The notes beneath the pieces were generated by a model, which worked only from the letters and a program-made list of their open reading frames with translations, was not told where the DNA came from and did not search any database. Shown in pieces: positions 1 through 8,290 of a stretch of 41,472 bases of DNA. This DNA comes from an uncultured Prevotellaceae bacterium (GTDB lineage: Bacteria > Bacteroidota > Bacteroidia > Bacteroidales > Bacteroidaceae): contig CALFJA010000061.1 of NCBI GenBank assembly GCA_937877605.1, positions 1 to 41,472 on the forward strand, in the 5' to 3' direction. Numbering within the stretch: the first letter of the stretch is position 1; each line of letters opens with the position of its first letter. Both the position numbers and the translations under genes were made by a program.

Positions 1-2
1 TA

Positions 3-2747
3 GGCTACAGCGAGGACTCGAAGAACACGGCTAACTTCCTGCTGAATCCCTATCTCCGTGCCGGCGACAACACCCTCACGCTGAAGTGCTACCGCTATTC
101 CACGGGCTCCTACCTGGAATGTCAGGACTTCTGGAGGCTCTCTGGCATTGAGCGCGATGTCCGCTTGTGGGCACAGCACAAGGTGGCCGTCAAGGATTTC
201 GAAGTGGTTTCCACTCTCGACGACGAGTACACGGCCGGCATCTTCGACCTCACCGTGAAACTGTGCAATGCCTCCGCCGGCCTAAGCAATGCCTCCCTGG
301 TGTGCGACCTGCTTGACGGAAAAGGCAATGTGGTGCTCTCTGAAACCCACGATGTGGAGGTCAATGCCGACAGTCAGGCACAGGTGAAAGTACATGCCGA
401 ACTGGGCGAAGTGCTCACCTGGACGGCAGAGCACCCCAACCTCTACATCCTGCTCATCTCAACCTATACCGACGGGCGGCTGACCGAGGTCATCCCCTAC
501 CATGTGGGCTTCCGTCGCATAGAACTTTCCAGCGTCAGCGACATCACCGGCGACCACCGCACCGACCCCGTGCTCCTCGTGAACGGACAGCCGGTAAAGT
601 TCAAGGGCGTCAACCTGCATGAGCACGACCCGCTCACCGGGCACTATGTGTCGGAAAAACTGATGCGGAAAGACTTCGAACTGATGAAGCAACACAACAT
701 CAACGCCATCCGCCTGTGCCACTATCCGCAGGGACACCGCTTCTATGAACTGGCCGACGAGTACGGGTTCTACATCTACAACGAGGCCAATATCGAGAGT
801 CACGGCATGGGCTACGACCGTACTCCCGACGGAACGTTGGCCGACCGGCCCGAATGGAAGGAGGCACACCTGTACCGGCTGGAGAACATGTTCGAGCGCA
901 CCAAGAACTATCCGTGCGTCACCATCTGGTCGCTGGGCAACGAGGCTGGCAACGGATGTAACTTCTACGACGGCTACCGGTGGATGAAAGAGCAGGAAGG
1001 CAGGCTCTATAACCGCCCCGTCTGCTACGAAAGGGCAGAGCAGGAGTGGAACACCGACATGCTGGTGCCGCAGTATCCCAGCGCCGATGCCATGATGGAA
1101 ATGGGCGTGAACGGTACCGACCGCCCCTATTGCCCGTCGGAATATGCCCACGCCATGGGTAACTCCACCGGAAACCTGAAGGGACAGTGGGATGCCGTCT
1201 ACAACCATGCGAACATGCAAGGCGGATTCATTTGGGACTGGGTGGACCAAGGACTCTATGTGGACGGTTCGCGCCTGAAGGCCAACGGTACCCACACCGA
1301 GCCGTTCTATGCCTATGGAGGCGACTTCGGCTACCGGCAGCCAAGCGACGGCAATTTCCTCTGCAACGGACTGGTCAACCCCGACCGCCGGCCGCATCCG
1401 GCACTGGCAGAGGTGAAACATGTCTATCAGAATGTGGAAATAGAGGCCGTCGATGTCGAAAAGGGAGAATACCTCATCAAGAACCGCCACTATTTTACCA
1501 ACCTTGACGAGTTTGACATCACCTACGAAGTTTGCAGTTATAACTGGGTTTCGGGGGCATCTACCCTGAAACGCGGCTCCCTTCCATTCCGGCTGGAACC
1601 GCAGATGGAGGCTCCCTTCAGCGTGCAAGTGGTGGTGCCGGACATCGCTTCGGCCGACTACTACATCAATTTCTATGTCCGCACGAAGCAAGCAGCACCA
1701 GGCATACCTGCCGGTCACCTGGTAGCACGCAACCAATACCGACTGACCAAGGAATATATGATGCCCACGCTCGGTGCCGGCGACACACCGCTGAAGGTAG
1801 AAAACATGGCAGACAAGGTGACCGTGAGCAACAAGGCCGTCAAATTCGTGTTCGACCGCCAGCGCGGCTGCGTCACTTCCTATCAGTTGGACGGCAAGGA
1901 ATACATTCACGAAGGCTTCGGTTTCCAGCCCAACTTCTGGCGGGCACCTAACGACAACGACTACGGTAATGGCGAACCTAAGCGCTGCCAGATGTGGAAG
2001 GAGGCCTCGCAGCACTTCCGTGTGGCTGGTGTGGAAACGCAGAAAAACGCCGCTTCGGTAGACTTGAAGGTGACCTACGCCCTGCCGGCAGGCAACACCT
2101 GCAAGGTAACCTATCAGGTGTCGGGCACCGGGCTGGTGAAAGTGGCAGTCGACTATGCCGCCGCTGCCAGCGCGACTCCTGAACTGCCGCGCCTCGGACT
2201 CCGCTTCCGCGTGCCCCGGGAGATGCACAATGTGACCTATCTGGGACGCGGACCCGAGGAGAACTATCTGGACAGGAAGAGCGGAACCTACATGGACATC
2301 TACCGAACCACCGCCGAACAACTGTACTATCCCTATGTCCGGCCCCAGGAAAACGGCCATCACACCGACACACACTGGCTCCGGCTGGCCGATGATGAGG
2401 GGGGCGGATTAATCGTGCTGACAGGAAAGTCGTTCGAGTTCAATGCCCTTCGCAACGCCGTTGAGGACTTCGATGCCGAAGAAACGAAGGCACGCCCGTA
2501 CCAATGGAAGTTCTATACTGAAGAGGAACGCACCAATCCGTCGGTGGAAAAGGCCCGGAATGTGCTGCCGCGACAGACCCATACCGACGATATCCAGCCC
2601 CAGCCCTATGTCGAAGTCTGCCTGGACTATCAGATGCAGGGCGTGGGTGGCTACGACAGTTGGGGTGCCCGAGTGGACAACCGCCACCTACTACCGGCCG
2701 ATAAGGCCTACCACTGGCAGTTTGAAATATTACCGTTGAAGAAATAG
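3..2747 (+). CDS. GH2 beta-galactosidase, 5' end outside window
   Basis: Retaining glycoside hydrolase of family 2 (LacZ/beta-galactosidase group), cleaving terminal beta-galactosides from glycans, probably periplasmic. The reading frame is open from base 3, so the start and N-terminus lie upstream; an ATG at 165 is internal. Visible: the end of the sugar-binding jelly-roll domain (DFWRLSGIERDV), the immunoglobulin-like domain, then the TIM barrel with acid/base Glu in WSLGNEAGNG (codon 942-944) and nucleophile Glu in CPSEYAHAMG (codon 1140-1142). The C-terminal region (about 1790-2740) matches the beta-galactosidase small-chain domain, with a TYLGRGPEENYLDR stretch. The next gene, a GH3, starts 15 nt downstream, consistent with a polysaccharide-utilisation operon. 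The family call is very secure; the exact substrate is not visible. Confidence 0.95.
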   Translation, partial: GYSEDSKNTANFLLNPYLRAGDNTLTLKCYRYSTGSYLECQDFWRLSGIERDVRLWAQHKVAVKDFEVVSTLDDEYTAGIFDLTVKLCNASAGLSNASLVCDLLDGKGNVVLSETHDVEVNADSQAQVKVHAELGEVLTWTAEHPNLYILLISTYTDGRLTEVIPYHVGFRRIELSSVSDITGDHRTDPVLLVNGQPVKFKGVNLHEHDPLTGHYVSEKLMRKDFELMKQHNINAIRLCHYPQGHRFYELADEYGFYIYNEANIESHGMGYDRTPDGTLADRPEWKEAHLYRLENMFERTKNYPCVTIWSLGNEAGNGCNFYDGYRWMKEQEGRLYNRPVCYERAEQEWNTDMLVPQYPSADAMMEMGVNGTDRPYCPSEYAHAMGNSTGNLKGQWDAVYNHANMQGGFIWDWVDQGLYVDGSRLKANGTHTEPFYAYGGDFGYRQPSDGNFLCNGLVNPDRRPHPALAEVKHVYQNVEIEAVDVEKGEYLIKNRHYFTNLDEFDITYEVCSYNWVSGASTLKRGSLPFRLEPQMEAPFSVQVVVPDIASADYYINFYVRTKQAAPGIPAGHLVARNQYRLTKEYMMPTLGAGDTPLKVENMADKVTVSNKAVKFVFDRQRGCVTSYQLDGKEYIHEGFGFQPNFWRAPNDNDYGNGEPKRCQMWKEASQHFRVAGVETQKNAASVDLKVTYALPAGNTCKVTYQVSGTGLVKVAVDYAAAASATPELPRLGLRFRVPREMHNVTYLGRGPEENYLDRKSGTYMDIYRTTAEQLYYPYVRPQENGHHTDTHWLRLADDEGGGLIVLTGKSFEFNALRNAVEDFDAEETKARPYQWKFYTEEERTNPSVEKARNVLPRQTHTDDIQPQPYVEVCLDYQMQGVGGYDSWGARVDNRHLLPADKAYHWQFEILPLKK

Positions 2748-2762
2748 AAAAACTAAGAGAAT

Positions 2763-5093
2763 ATGAAAAGAACGCTGATTTCATCGCTGATTCTATGCCT
2801 CTGCCTGTCCGTTTCCGCTCAGCAAAAACTGCCGTATAAGGACAAAAACCTTCCCATAGAGAAGCGTCTGGCCGACCTGCTTGGCCGGATGACACTGGAA
2901 GAGAAGGTAGGACAGTTGCGATGCACCATGGCTTGGAACTATTATGAGATAAAAGGGAAGAATGTCTACCCCTCGGAATCGTTCAAGAAAGACATTGCCG
3001 AGGGTAAAATAGGCATGCTTTGGGCTACCTACCGTGCCGATCCGTGGACACAGAAGACACTCACCGACGGACTGAATCCTGAGTTGGCGGCAAAGGCAGG
3101 CAATGCTTTGCAACGCTATGTGGCGGAGCATACGCGGCTGGGTATACCGCTTTTCCTGGCCGAAGAGGCTCCCCACGGGCACATGGCCATAGGAACGACG
3201 GTGTTTCCGACGGGCATCGGCATGGCAGCAACCTTCTCGCCGGACTTGATTTGCTCGGTGGGTGGAGTAATAGGTAAGGAGATTCGCTTGCAAGGCGGGC
3301 ACATCAGCTACGGTCCCGTGCTGGATCTGGCACGCGAACCGCGGTGGAGCCGTGTGGAGGAAACCATGGGTGAAGACCCCGTTCTGACGGCAACCTTGGG
3401 TGCGGCGATGGTGAAAGGACTGGGCGGAGGCGACCTCTCCAAGCCCTATTCGACCATAGCCACGCTGAAACACTTCATCGCCTATGGCACGACCGAGGGT
3501 GGGCAGAACGGCAATCAGACGGTGATCGGACCGCGCGAACTGGCCGATTATTTCCTGCCGCCGTTCAAGAAGGTCATTGACGCAGGGGCATTGTCGGTCA
3601 TGACCAGTTACAATTCGCTCGACGGTGTGCCTTCGACAGCCAACAACCATTTGCTGCGCGATGTGCTGAAACGCCAGTGGGGATTCCGCGGTTTTGTGGT
3701 TTCCGACCTTTTCAGCATTGATGGTATCTGGGAAACGCACCATGTTGTGCCTACGCTTGGGCAGGCTGCGGCGGAAGCTCTCAGGGCAGGCGTGGATGCA
3801 GACCTGGGTGCCAAGGCCTATGCCGAACTGGTGGAGGCGGTGAAAAACGGGAAAGTTGATGAGCGTTTGGTGGACGAGGCCTGTGCAAATATACTCCGTC
3901 TGAAGTTCGAAATGGGGCTGTTCGACAATCCCTATGTAGAAGAAAAGGCAACGAAGGCCGTCCGCTCGGCAGAGAGCATCCAGTTGGCTGGCGATGTGGC
4001 AAGGGCTTCTGTCACCCTGTTAGAGAACAAGAACCACCTTCTTCCGTTGGGTAAGGAACTTCGTGTGGCCGTGGTTGGCCCCAATGCCGACAACCGCTAC
4101 AACCTGCTGGGGGACTATACGGCTCCGCAACCCGACGAGAATGTGAAGACGATACTCGACGGCGTGCGCTCCAAGTTGCCGGCAGCGCAGGTGGAGTACG
4201 CCAAGGGATGTGCCGTGCGTGATATGGACAGCACCGGCATCCGCAGGGCAGTGGAGGCAGCCAGGCGTGCCGATGTGGTGATAGCCTGCGTCGGCGGAAG
4301 CAGCGCCCGCGACTTCAAGACCACCTACAAGGAGACCGGTGCCGCCGTTACCGACGAGAAAACGGTATCGGACATGGACTGCGGCGAAGGCTTCGACCGT
4401 GCCACCCTTTCGCTGCTTGGCAGGCAGCAGGAACTGCTCGAAACCCTGAAACAGACGGGAAAGCCGCTTGTGGTGGTCTATATCGAGGGGCGTCCGCTGG
4501 AGAAAAACTGGGCGGCTGCGAATGCCGATGCCCTCATCGATGCCTATTATCCCGGGCAGGAAGGAGGTCAGGCCATTGCCGATGTGATTTTCGGTGACTA
4601 CAATCCTGCCGGACGACTGCCTTATTCCATCCCGAAGAGCACGGGACAACTGCCCGTCTACTACAACAAGCGGATGCCGGCACCGCACAAATATGTCGAG
4701 ATGGATGCCCAGCCGCTCTACAGTTTCGGCTACGGACTGAGCTATACTACCTTCGAATATGCCAACATGACTGTCGAGCCGCAGGGTAACAACCGTTTTC
4801 TCGTGTCGCTGGATGTAAGGAACAGCGGCGAGATGGACGGCGACGAGGTGGTTCAACTCTACCTGCATGATGTTGTGGCGTCGGCCGTCCAGCCGCTGAA
4901 GCAACTCAAGCATTTCGCACGCGTACATGTAAAGAAAGGTGAGACCCGCCGCGTGGAGTTCCAGATGACCAGTGATGACTTTGAGATTGTGGACCGCAAT
5001 ATGGAGCGCGTGGTAGAACCTGGCGAGGTGGAACTGCTCGTAGGCTCTTCGTCAGACAGGATCCTACTGAAAAAGATCGTCAATCTTGAATAA
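2763..5093 (+). CDS. GH3 beta-glucosidase/xylosidase-type glycoside hydrolase
   Basis: 776-residue secreted or periplasmic retaining exo-hydrolase of family 3, acting on beta-linked oligosaccharides (glucosidase or xylosidase; not resolved from sequence). The N-terminus is a signal peptide ending at SVSAQ. The family order is present: GH3 N-terminal barrel with TLKHFIAYG and MTSYNSLDGVP, catalytic nucleophile Asp315 in VVSDLFS, the alpha/beta sandwich C-terminal domain (about 410-640), and a fibronectin-III-like domain (about 680-770; DEVVQLYLHD). Most relatives have a Trp, His or Gly-rich loop directly after the nucleophile Asp; here it is Leu-Phe-Ser. The ATG at 2763 follows the GH2 stop by 15 nt, so the two are likely cotranscribed and handle sequential steps of the same glycan. 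Confidence 0.94.
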   Translation: MKRTLISSLILCLCLSVSAQQKLPYKDKNLPIEKRLADLLGRMTLEEKVGQLRCTMAWNYYEIKGKNVYPSESFKKDIAEGKIGMLWATYRADPWTQKTLTDGLNPELAAKAGNALQRYVAEHTRLGIPLFLAEEAPHGHMAIGTTVFPTGIGMAATFSPDLICSVGGVIGKEIRLQGGHISYGPVLDLAREPRWSRVEETMGEDPVLTATLGAAMVKGLGGGDLSKPYSTIATLKHFIAYGTTEGGQNGNQTVIGPRELADYFLPPFKKVIDAGALSVMTSYNSLDGVPSTANNHLLRDVLKRQWGFRGFVVSDLFSIDGIWETHHVVPTLGQAAAEALRAGVDADLGAKAYAELVEAVKNGKVDERLVDEACANILRLKFEMGLFDNPYVEEKATKAVRSAESIQLAGDVARASVTLLENKNHLLPLGKELRVAVVGPNADNRYNLLGDYTAPQPDENVKTILDGVRSKLPAAQVEYAKGCAVRDMDSTGIRRAVEAARRADVVIACVGGSSARDFKTTYKETGAAVTDEKTVSDMDCGEGFDRATLSLLGRQQELLETLKQTGKPLVVVYIEGRPLEKNWAAANADALIDAYYPGQEGGQAIADVIFGDYNPAGRLPYSIPKSTGQLPVYYNKRMPAPHKYVEMDAQPLYSFGYGLSYTTFEYANMTVEPQGNNRFLVSLDVRNSGEMDGDEVVQLYLHDVVASAVQPLKQLKHFARVHVKKGETRRVEFQMTSDDFEIVDRNMERVVEPGEVELLVGSSSDRILLKKIVNLE

Positions 5094-5128
5094 CCATTGT
5101 CCGGGAAGACAATACAAATATTGGAGCG

Positions 5129-5977
5129 ATGAACACAAGAACCCTATTCATGCAACTGTCCGTCCTTATGCTGGCACTTGCCCTGCCGCAGGCGGTGGCA
5201 GCAGCGGACGAAACTCCTCAGCGGCCGAAGTCGGAAGTTCCGGCTGACCATCTGGCCTATTTCGACCTGCGCGGCCCTGTTTGCGAAGTCACGGAGTATG
5301 CCTTGTACGACTATTCGAAGGCTGTCTGGAAGTTCGACATCCAGGGGCGCCTCACGGAATACCTTCGGTATGGGCATCCCTTTGTCGGCGGCGGTGGCTG
5401 TGTGTTCCGCCTTATGGCACATTATCGGTATGCCTACGACAAGGAAGGCCGCATCATGTTCCTCTATACCTACGATGAGGAGTATAACCTGATGGACGAA
5501 TACGACGATGAGGTTCTTGAACTCTTTCCCCCAGGGGTGACGGCGGAAAAAGTAGGCGAAGAGGCTGAACAGCTCGGCGATTCCACCTATTGCCGTTCCA
5601 ATTGGGCTTCAGGCAACTATGCAGCCTGCCGTTACGACCGTCACCACAACTGGACGGAGCGTGTGGAAGCCGCCGACGGCGAGGCAGGGAATGCCCGCAT
5701 TGCCGTGAGGGAAATACGCTATTACACCGACGCAGAGTTGCTGGGACTCCGAAATGGGGTGAAGAAGGTGACCTGCCGTACGGAAAAGGACGGAGCTGTT
5801 TGGTCAAGTGAGTATTCGCTTGACCGCGACGGAAGGCTCACGCGATTTCAAAGCTACCGCGACCAGGAACCACTCTACGAATGGACGCTCGACTCCACCG
5901 ATTGTACGGGACAGGATTTGATTGTGCCCGTAACCGATCAGGCAGTTAGCCGGACCATAGAGTGGTGGAATGAATAG
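5129..5977 (+). CDS. Secreted hypothetical protein with YD-repeat-like strands
   Basis: 282 residues with a clear N-terminal signal peptide (hydrophobic LSVLMLALALPQAVAAA, then a charged mature start). I do not recognise a catalytic family. The mature part repeats short motifs of the type 'Y/LD-x-x-G-R/N-h-T-x-h' (FDIQGRLTEY, YDKEGRIMFL, YDRHHNWTER, LDRDGRLTRF), resembling degenerate RHS/YD beta-hairpin repeats common in Bacteroidales surface or periplasmic proteins. It starts 35 nt after the GH3 stop and ends before a strong terminator, so it is likely the last gene of the glycan operon. No function is assigned. Confidence 0.8.
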   Translation: MNTRTLFMQLSVLMLALALPQAVAAADETPQRPKSEVPADHLAYFDLRGPVCEVTEYALYDYSKAVWKFDIQGRLTEYLRYGHPFVGGGGCVFRLMAHYRYAYDKEGRIMFLYTYDEEYNLMDEYDDEVLELFPPGVTAEKVGEEAEQLGDSTYCRSNWASGNYAACRYDRHHNWTERVEAADGEAGNARIAVREIRYYTDAELLGLRNGVKKVTCRTEKDGAVWSSEYSLDRDGRLTRFQSYRDQEPLYEWTLDSTDCTGQDLIVPVTDQAVSRTIEWWNE

Positions 5978-6010
5978 GGAAAACTGAAACAGTCAGGATT
6001 TCTGTCTTGT

Positions 6011-6121
6011 AACAAACTGATTACTAACGAATTGTATTTAGGCCCCAAATGCACTCCGTTTGGGGCTCAAATGGACAACAAAAGGGGCCCAAACGCATTC
6101 CGTTTGGGCCCCTCTTGTTTT
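6011..6121. repeat. Interspersed double-hairpin repeat, copy 1
   Basis: An element of about 110 bp containing two successive inverted repeats (6042-6066 and 6084-6112) with cores GCCCCAAA/TTTGGGGC and GGGGCCCAAACG/CGTTTGGGCCCC. It aligns nearly end to end, in the same orientation, with 36060-36172, starting from the AACAAA-TTGA-like left flank and running through the second hairpin. A degenerate relative lies at 21061-21145. It carries no ORF and sits between convergent genes. Confidence 0.85.
6084..6112. terminator. Bidirectional hairpin terminator between convergent operons
   Basis: Perfect 12-bp stem (6084-6095 paired with 6101-6112) with a 5-nt loop. A T-rich tail follows on the plus strand (TCTTGTTTTT), and TTTTGTTG follows on the minus strand. 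It lies between the plus-strand gene ending at 5977 and the minus-strand gene ending at 6153, so it can serve both. A second hairpin (8-bp stem, 6042-6049 with 6059-6066) lies just upstream within the same repeat. Confidence 0.8.
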
Positions 6122-6152
6122 TGGGTAGATAAAGGTTGGGGAAAGGGAGGCG

Positions 6153-6650
6153 TTATTTGTATAAGTCTTTTAGGACATCATCGACCAATTTATCGCCGAG
6201 TTCTTCGCCGGAGCGTTTCACCTTTTCAACGAAAATGGACTCGAAGTTATCGCCCCGTCCACCGCGGCATCTGACATCTACGGATCCGACTTTCTTCTTT
6301 GTCTTCTTGTTGTAGACCACCGCCTGGAGCTTGTGTGCGCCGTCCTTGTCGACAATGAGGAACTTGATGGCCACTTCGTAGCGTGTGTCGGTGGAGTTTC
6401 CGAGCAAGAATCCCTTGTTGCGCATGGACTCGTTGTTAGCCGCATTGATCATGGCTCGTGCGACACGGCGCTTGAACGCAGCCCCGCCGTCCTTGTAGTG
6501 GCGTGAGAACCAGGTGGAGGCACTGACCTTGTCGATTTTTGCCTTGGAGTAGTCGAAGTAGTAGTTTACGAGAACGGTCTTGGGTTTGGCTGCCGCCGAG
6601 AAGATGGAAAGGCAGCCCGCAAAGAGGAGTAGTGTGAATAGTTTTTTCAT
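6153..6650 (-). CDS. Secreted hypothetical protein, last gene of pigment cluster
   Basis: 165 residues with a signal peptide (MKKLFTLLLFAGCLSIFSAAA) and a basic mature domain of about 145 residues. I do not recognise a named family. By eye it is a distant paralogue of the frameshifted gene at 31309-31835. Both have VLV-x3-D-x2-K near the mature N-terminus, a Trp followed by a helix of the type E/K-x-K/R-F-x2-A, then YxxAIKFLIVD-like versus YKFVLTVTNVD-like strands and a long C-terminal helix. Such small secreted proteins are often seen at the edges of aryl-polyene clusters. It probably acts in the periplasm with the export machinery (inference). The 29-nt gap to the ligase is filled by a 16-bp tandem repeat. 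Confidence 0.75.
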   Translation of the reverse strand: MKKLFTLLLFAGCLSIFSAAAKPKTVLVNYYFDYSKAKIDKVSASTWFSRHYKDGGAAFKRRVARAMINAANNESMRNKGFLLGNSTDTRYEVAIKFLIVDKDGAHKLQAVVYNKKTKKKVGSVDVRCRGGRGDNFESIFVEKVKRSGEELGDKLVDDVLKDLYK

Positions 6651-6653
6651 ATT

Positions 6654-6701
6654 TTGTGAGGTTTTAATGTTGTAAGGTTTTAAGGTTGTGAGGTTTTATA
6701 G
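6654..6701. repeat. Three 16-bp tandem repeats between two genes
   Basis: Three contiguous 16-bp units at 6654-6669, 6670-6685 and 6686-6701, consensus TTGTGAGGTTTTAAGG with one to three differences per unit. The stop codon of the acyl-AMP ligase (6680-6682) lies inside unit 2, so its last residues (TSQP) are encoded by repeat DNA. A diverged relative is at 10806-10838, just upstream of another gene of the cluster. Confidence 0.85.
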
Positions 6702-7999
6702 TGTTTTCTGTTGATTTTTCCGTTGAAGGTGCGCTCAATTTTTGTGACGGTTTCGTAGAGCATGGGCACCTTGTAGGCCTCAAGCCGGCTTTTGATGAAA
6801 GTTGCGAGTGCCCTTTTGTCGATGGGGCTGCCGTCGGTTGTGACGACGAGCAGTTTGAGCGCCTGTCCGGTAATGGGGTGTGGCGTTGCTATGCAGACAC
6901 AGTCTTTGACGGCAGGATTGGCCATGGCAGCGTCTTCCACCTCGGTGGGTGCGACCTTGAATCCGCCCACATTGATAATGTCGTCGGCGCGTCCGGACAG
7001 CCGTAGGTTCCCTCTTTCGTCAATGTATCCCTGGTCGTGGGTGTAGACGGTGCCGTTGCGGAGCATTTCTGCCGTCATTCCCGGCTCGTTCATGTAGCCG
7101 GTCATCAGCGTCTTTCCCCCGCATGCCACGGTACCTTCCTTGGTGATGGACACCGTGGAGTTCTTCATGGCAGGCCCGAGACATCCTGCAATGCATGGAT
7201 TCCGGCTATAGTCGTAGGTGCAGATGATGCCGGTCTCGGTCGAGGCATAGGTGTTGTAAAGTCGTGTGTGGGGCAGTGCCTGTCGCAGCGCGAGCATGTC
7301 AGCCTCTGCGATGGCGGCAGCACCGGTCTCGATGAAGTCTATCCGGTCGGCAAGTCGTTGGAGCCGTTCCTTTGAAAACTGGAGCAGCATGCGTATACTG
7401 GCAGGTACGAGGAAGGTTGCCGTACGGTTGCCCCCTTTTTCCAGCGCCAGGAAGAACTGGTCAAGGTCCTTCATCCCTTGGGTGATATGAATGGTGGCAC
7501 CCACCATCACGGAGGGCCACAACTTGCTGAGGCTGCCTATGTGGTTGAGCGGTCCGCTGATGACGAAAGTCAGTTCGGTCGTGAACTTGTGGGCAATCAT
7601 AAGGTTCTCGCCGTCGGCAGCAATGGCCTCGTGGCTGAGCATGGTGCCTTTGGGTCGTCCGGTGGTTCCGGTGGTGAAGAGTATGTCGGCCACTCCGTCG
7701 GGAATATCGGCCAGGGCGGTGGATTGCGCTATTTCGTTGAATTTCTCTTCCGGCAGGTCGTGCTCCAGCGGAACAATGGGCTTGCCTGCAAGATGTGCGG
7801 CGAAGTAGGTGGCAATGAAGTCTATGTCCTGTGCGGCTCTTACCACGATGGCGTGCCGGTGCTCGGTGGTCATGGCCTCAGCCTTCTGTTCCACCATGGA
7901 GAACAGTTCGCTGTAGGTATTCTGCTGCTCACCGCAGACAATGGCAGTCTTGTCGGCATAGCGGACGGCATCTTGGCGTAGGAAGTCAATCAGTTTCAT
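6680..7999 (-). CDS. AMP-dependent acyl/aryl-ACP ligase (adenylation enzyme)
   Basis: 439-residue member of the ANL adenylate-forming superfamily. It would activate a carboxylic acid with ATP as acyl-AMP and transfer it to CoA or, in this setting, to a carrier protein. Visible core motifs: A3 P-loop FTTGTTGRPKG (around residue 107), A5 YASTETG, A7/A8 SGRADDIINVGGFKV, and the catalytic Lys region FNGKINRK near the C-terminus. It is shorter than full acyl-CoA synthetases (about 500+), mainly at the N-terminus, as in aryl-polyene ligases (ApeH-like). An ACP gene ends 5 nt upstream, which suggests the pair loads the starter or an acyl group. The substrate (aryl acid versus fatty acid) cannot be read from sequence. 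Confidence 0.88.
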   Translation of the reverse strand: MKLIDFLRQDAVRYADKTAIVCGEQQNTYSELFSMVEQKAEAMTTEHRHAIVVRAAQDIDFIATYFAAHLAGKPIVPLEHDLPEEKFNEIAQSTALADIPDGVADILFTTGTTGRPKGTMLSHEAIAADGENLMIAHKFTTELTFVISGPLNHIGSLSKLWPSVMVGATIHITQGMKDLDQFFLALEKGGNRTATFLVPASIRMLLQFSKERLQRLADRIDFIETGAAAIAEADMLALRQALPHTRLYNTYASTETGIICTYDYSRNPCIAGCLGPAMKNSTVSITKEGTVACGGKTLMTGYMNEPGMTAEMLRNGTVYTHDQGYIDERGNLRLSGRADDIINVGGFKVAPTEVEDAAMANPAVKDCVCIATPHPITGQALKLLVVTTDGSPIDKRALATFIKSRLEAYKVPMLYETVTKIERTFNGKINRKHYKTSQP

Positions 8000-8004
8000 C
8001 CTGT

Positions 8005-8229
8005 TTATTTCTCAGCCAGTTTTCGCTCAACCATCTCCACGATGCTGTCGAGCGACTTCAGGTTCTTCGGTGTGGCATCGGTGCTTTCAAGCTCAATGCC
8101 AAACTCGGTTGAAAGTGTCATCAAGATGGTTGTTACCCCCAGCGAATCCAATTCCGTGAAAAGGAATGGCGAATCGAAGTCGACCAGCGGCAGCTGGTCT
8201 TCGAGCAATGTCCTGATTTTTTGCTTCAT
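8005..8229 (-). CDS. Acyl carrier protein paired with the ligase
   Basis: 74-residue ACP. The phosphopantetheine Ser29 sits in TELDSLGV at the start of helix II, followed by the amphipathic helix II/III pattern typical of ACPs. I chose the ATG at 8229 (MKQKIRTLLEDQL). The reading frame extends to 8265, but the extra 12 residues are not ACP-like and arise from repeat-rich spacer. It is translated 5 nt ahead of the adenylation enzyme, so it is the likely acceptor of its acyl-AMP. A strong hairpin (8248-8279) separates it from the upstream esterase gene. Confidence 0.87.
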   Translation of the reverse strand: MKQKIRTLLEDQLPLVDFDSPFLFTELDSLGVTTILMTLSTEFGIELESTDATPKNLKSLDSIVEMVERKLAEK

Positions 8230-8235
8230 ATTTGG

Positions 8236-8290
8236 TTGTTTGGTACCCACCCCCTTCCCCTCCAAAAGGGAATGGGGTGAGTTGTTTGGT
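8236..8290. repeat. Palindromic mini-element flanked by 9-bp direct repeats
   Basis: A C-rich/G-rich inverted repeat (8248-8259 with 8268-8279; 11 of 12 positions pair, 8-nt loop) fills the esterase-ACP gap. It is bracketed by identical 9-mers TTGTTTGGT at 8236-8244 and 8282-8290, so 8245-8281 looks like a small insertion with a target duplication. The esterase stop codon (8290-8292) overlaps the edge of one flanking copy. The stem could weaken downstream ligase/ACP expression. Confidence 0.7.

Noticed and set aside
459..2375. 638-codon open frame antisense to the GH2 gene
   Set aside because: It mirrors the GC-biased codon pattern of the real gene, shows no recognisable domain, and the plus-strand frame has complete GH2 catalytic motifs.
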